The position numbers and the translations under genes are program-made. This document shows, piece by piece, positions 62,701 through 64,000 of a DNA stretch of 64,000 nt. The DNA comes from Plantago ovata (taxonomy: Eukaryota; Streptophyta; Magnoliopsida; Lamiales; Plantaginaceae). Within the stretch, counting starts at the first letter, position 1. Each line of letters starts with the position of its first letter. The notes under the pieces were generated by a model that worked only from the letters and a program-made list of their open reading frames with translations, was not told the DNA's origin and made no database searches. The stretch is from positions 13,233,745 to 13,297,744 of the forward strand of contig CM051456.1 in assembly GCA_028274465.1 (NCBI GenBank), in the 5' to 3' direction.

Positions 62701-64000
62701 CTGAGAGGAAACGCTCAAAACATTATAGTTTGACCAGAAAAGGAAATGTTTGATCTTATGTTGATTAGTATCTGGAGATGTTTGGCTTACGATTTGCTTT
62801 ATCTTCCACTTTTAGTATATGCTCTGCTATTAAAAGGCAACTACATGTTTCAAGTCATATAACTTGAATGCACAGCTCAGGTTCCTGTCGAGTTTGCATT
62901 AATGAGCTTGAGTTCTGTGGCCAAGTCACATACAGATTGACTTAATTGTTTGCTAAAAATCCCATTGGACTTATTTGCATAATTGAATACATTTTTTACG
63001 AACTTTCTGGACTATAGCAGTAACAATAGGTCCAGCTTTCTTGTTTTTGTGGTTAAAAACTTTTGGCTTTTCAATTCGATTTCTGTGCACTTGAATCATT
63101 TTTGTAAATTGTTCCTTTCATTGGCTACTCTACTGGATTGATCATTTTATGTGATTTAGGATCTTGGTGCTAGTACTTTAAAGGTTGTGCACTATTTTTG
63201 TTGAGATCTGTTGCACCATGCAGCTGTATAGCTCCATGTTTGTTTTTGCAGCACATGGGTCTTTGTATCAGTGGGTTTATGTAGGCAGAATGGAAAGGGG
63301 CCATTTGATGCTTTTGACACCTGTAGGATTTGACTTCATTATGTTTTCTAGAATCTTTAATCACTGGGGCTGGAGAAAATACTTCAATATAAGCTATTCC
63401 TAATCATTTTGAAGGATAAACTTTCTTGGTCTTAGTTATTCCATTAACTTTCTCGTGTATGCAAAATATATAGTATTTGTCTTATTGTGTGTATATTGAA
63501 CTATTATAATTAAATGCAGGTTCTCCGTCTATATTATGACAGCAGGCTGCTTCACCGTGACAGATCTCGAAGAATTTCAGATGGAAGAGAAAGGATTCAG
63601 CCAGTAGCACGACCGAAGAGAAAGAGATCCTCTCGGGTCTCTTCAAAGCAATTGAGTGCAGCAGATGGTGCGGAGGTGCCAGAGTCATTGTTAGTCTCTG
63701 ATAAGCAATTCGATGACACACAACAATTATTTTCCAACTCCGATGGTTATAGTTCCCAGTTGCAGAGACATTATACTACTGATGACAACAGACATAATCA
63801 GGACGAACCAGAGACACATGAAGAGGAGGAGGCACAGGCATCGATTCACAAGGGTTTGTCAAGTTTAACTCCACCACGCCGGAAAAAGTGTTCTTGGACA
63901 GAAGAGGCTGATAGGTGACACTGAGTAACTTAAGAGCTTTTTTGCATGTTGATTATCATAGCATCTATGATTGTTGTTGAATTTGTGTTTGATGGCCTTT
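53737..64000 (+). CDS. TFIIIC largest subunit (GTF3C1-like), copy 2, partial
   Basis: Tandem partner of the disrupted gene, with no premature stop in the visible part. Exons: 53737–54122, 54273–54651, 54732–54803, 54918–54980, 56700–56912, 57709–58284, 58376–59128, 60493–60774, 62373–62528 and 63520–63914; the window then ends inside the next intron. It encodes over 1,000 residues. The B-block winged helix (GIAQHDLSKELRVPAKNFFF, LKTLETMGLIVRV, NMLYLFRYGKHL) is intact. A second winged-helix region copy 1 lacks follows (VVSEIKMDLGYRGTAGHRAW, ICNRLKDAHVVEECW, VSCLRLLKQFSPSHFEQ). Then come YELIDAAGSKGLTNAE, LLHTFLWGWISSSPGW, LIDILQRLK and EYWNTLEYCYSATRSRAALL. Remaining C-terminal exons are off the right edge. 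Intron 4 carries a LINE fragment. It is likely the functional copy. Confidence 0.9.
55560..55951 (+). mobile_element. 5'-truncated LINE in TFIIIC intron 4
   Basis: The frame at 55590–55886 encodes a peptide typical of the C-terminus of plant LINE reverse transcriptases (zf-RVT region): SMPSNMVELLRAWRRNWK, then VVWSIWIERNSRCFED. It is followed by a short 3' UTR and an 18-base poly(A) run (55934–55951). Sense orientation with a poly(A) end and no upstream ORF fits a 5'-truncated target-primed insertion. The left edge is approximate, and a target-site duplication was not confirmed. Confidence 0.75.

Overview
The window looks like nuclear DNA of a dicot plant. Its genes are split by AT-rich GT–AG introns, their products match plant housekeeping families, and the intergenic space is full of small non-autonomous DNA transposons, SINE-like pieces and AT-rich filler. 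No CRISPR array, operon or phage gene is visible. The species cannot be fixed from sequence alone.

Layout, left to right. 1–4.1 kb is gene-poor, with one hAT-type MITE, and ends at a tRNA-Ser(GCU) gene (4060–4141, +). 5.6–8.4 kb is a six-exon coatomer zeta subunit gene (+). 10.8–13.6 kb is eIF4A (−), with a leader intron and a TATA box. 13.7–17.4 kb is AT-rich and nearly empty. 18.4–19.0 kb is an intronless TIM23 gene (−), followed by a decayed tandem relic of its own 3' end. 19.8–22.0 kb is an eight-exon METTL6/TRM140-type tRNA m3C methyltransferase gene (+). 23.7–24.6 kb holds nested Stowaway-like MITEs and a (TA)38 tract. 25.3–33.6 kb is dominated by a direct segmental duplication around RPA49, an RNA polymerase I subunit. 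The intact gene is at 29.2–31.6 kb (−). A 5' fragment of it lies at 25.27–25.39 kb, and both copies carry the same upstream minisatellite. 34.0–41.0 kb is a GBF-interacting protein 1 (GIP1)-like gene (+) with one exon that stays open only if an alternative acceptor is used. 43.4–52.0 kb and 53.7–64.0 kb are two tandem copies of the largest TFIIIC subunit gene (GTF3C1/TFIIIC220). The first carries a nonsense codon, a 1-nt frameshift and an internal deletion. The second is open throughout but runs off the right edge.

The genes serve transcription (Pol I RPA49, Pol III TFIIIC, GIP1), translation and tRNA modification (eIF4A, m3C methyltransferase, tRNA-Ser), COPI vesicle traffic and mitochondrial import. 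They look like ordinary unlinked housekeeping neighbours and not a functional cluster.

The main interest is in genome evolution: a decaying tandem TFIIIC gene, the RPA49 5' duplication with a chimeric ORF, a TIM23 relic, and several transposons with clear target-site duplications. I did not find convincing evidence of a new biological system. Exon boundaries were placed by hand from reading frame, GT–AG borders and family knowledge; no alignment was run.
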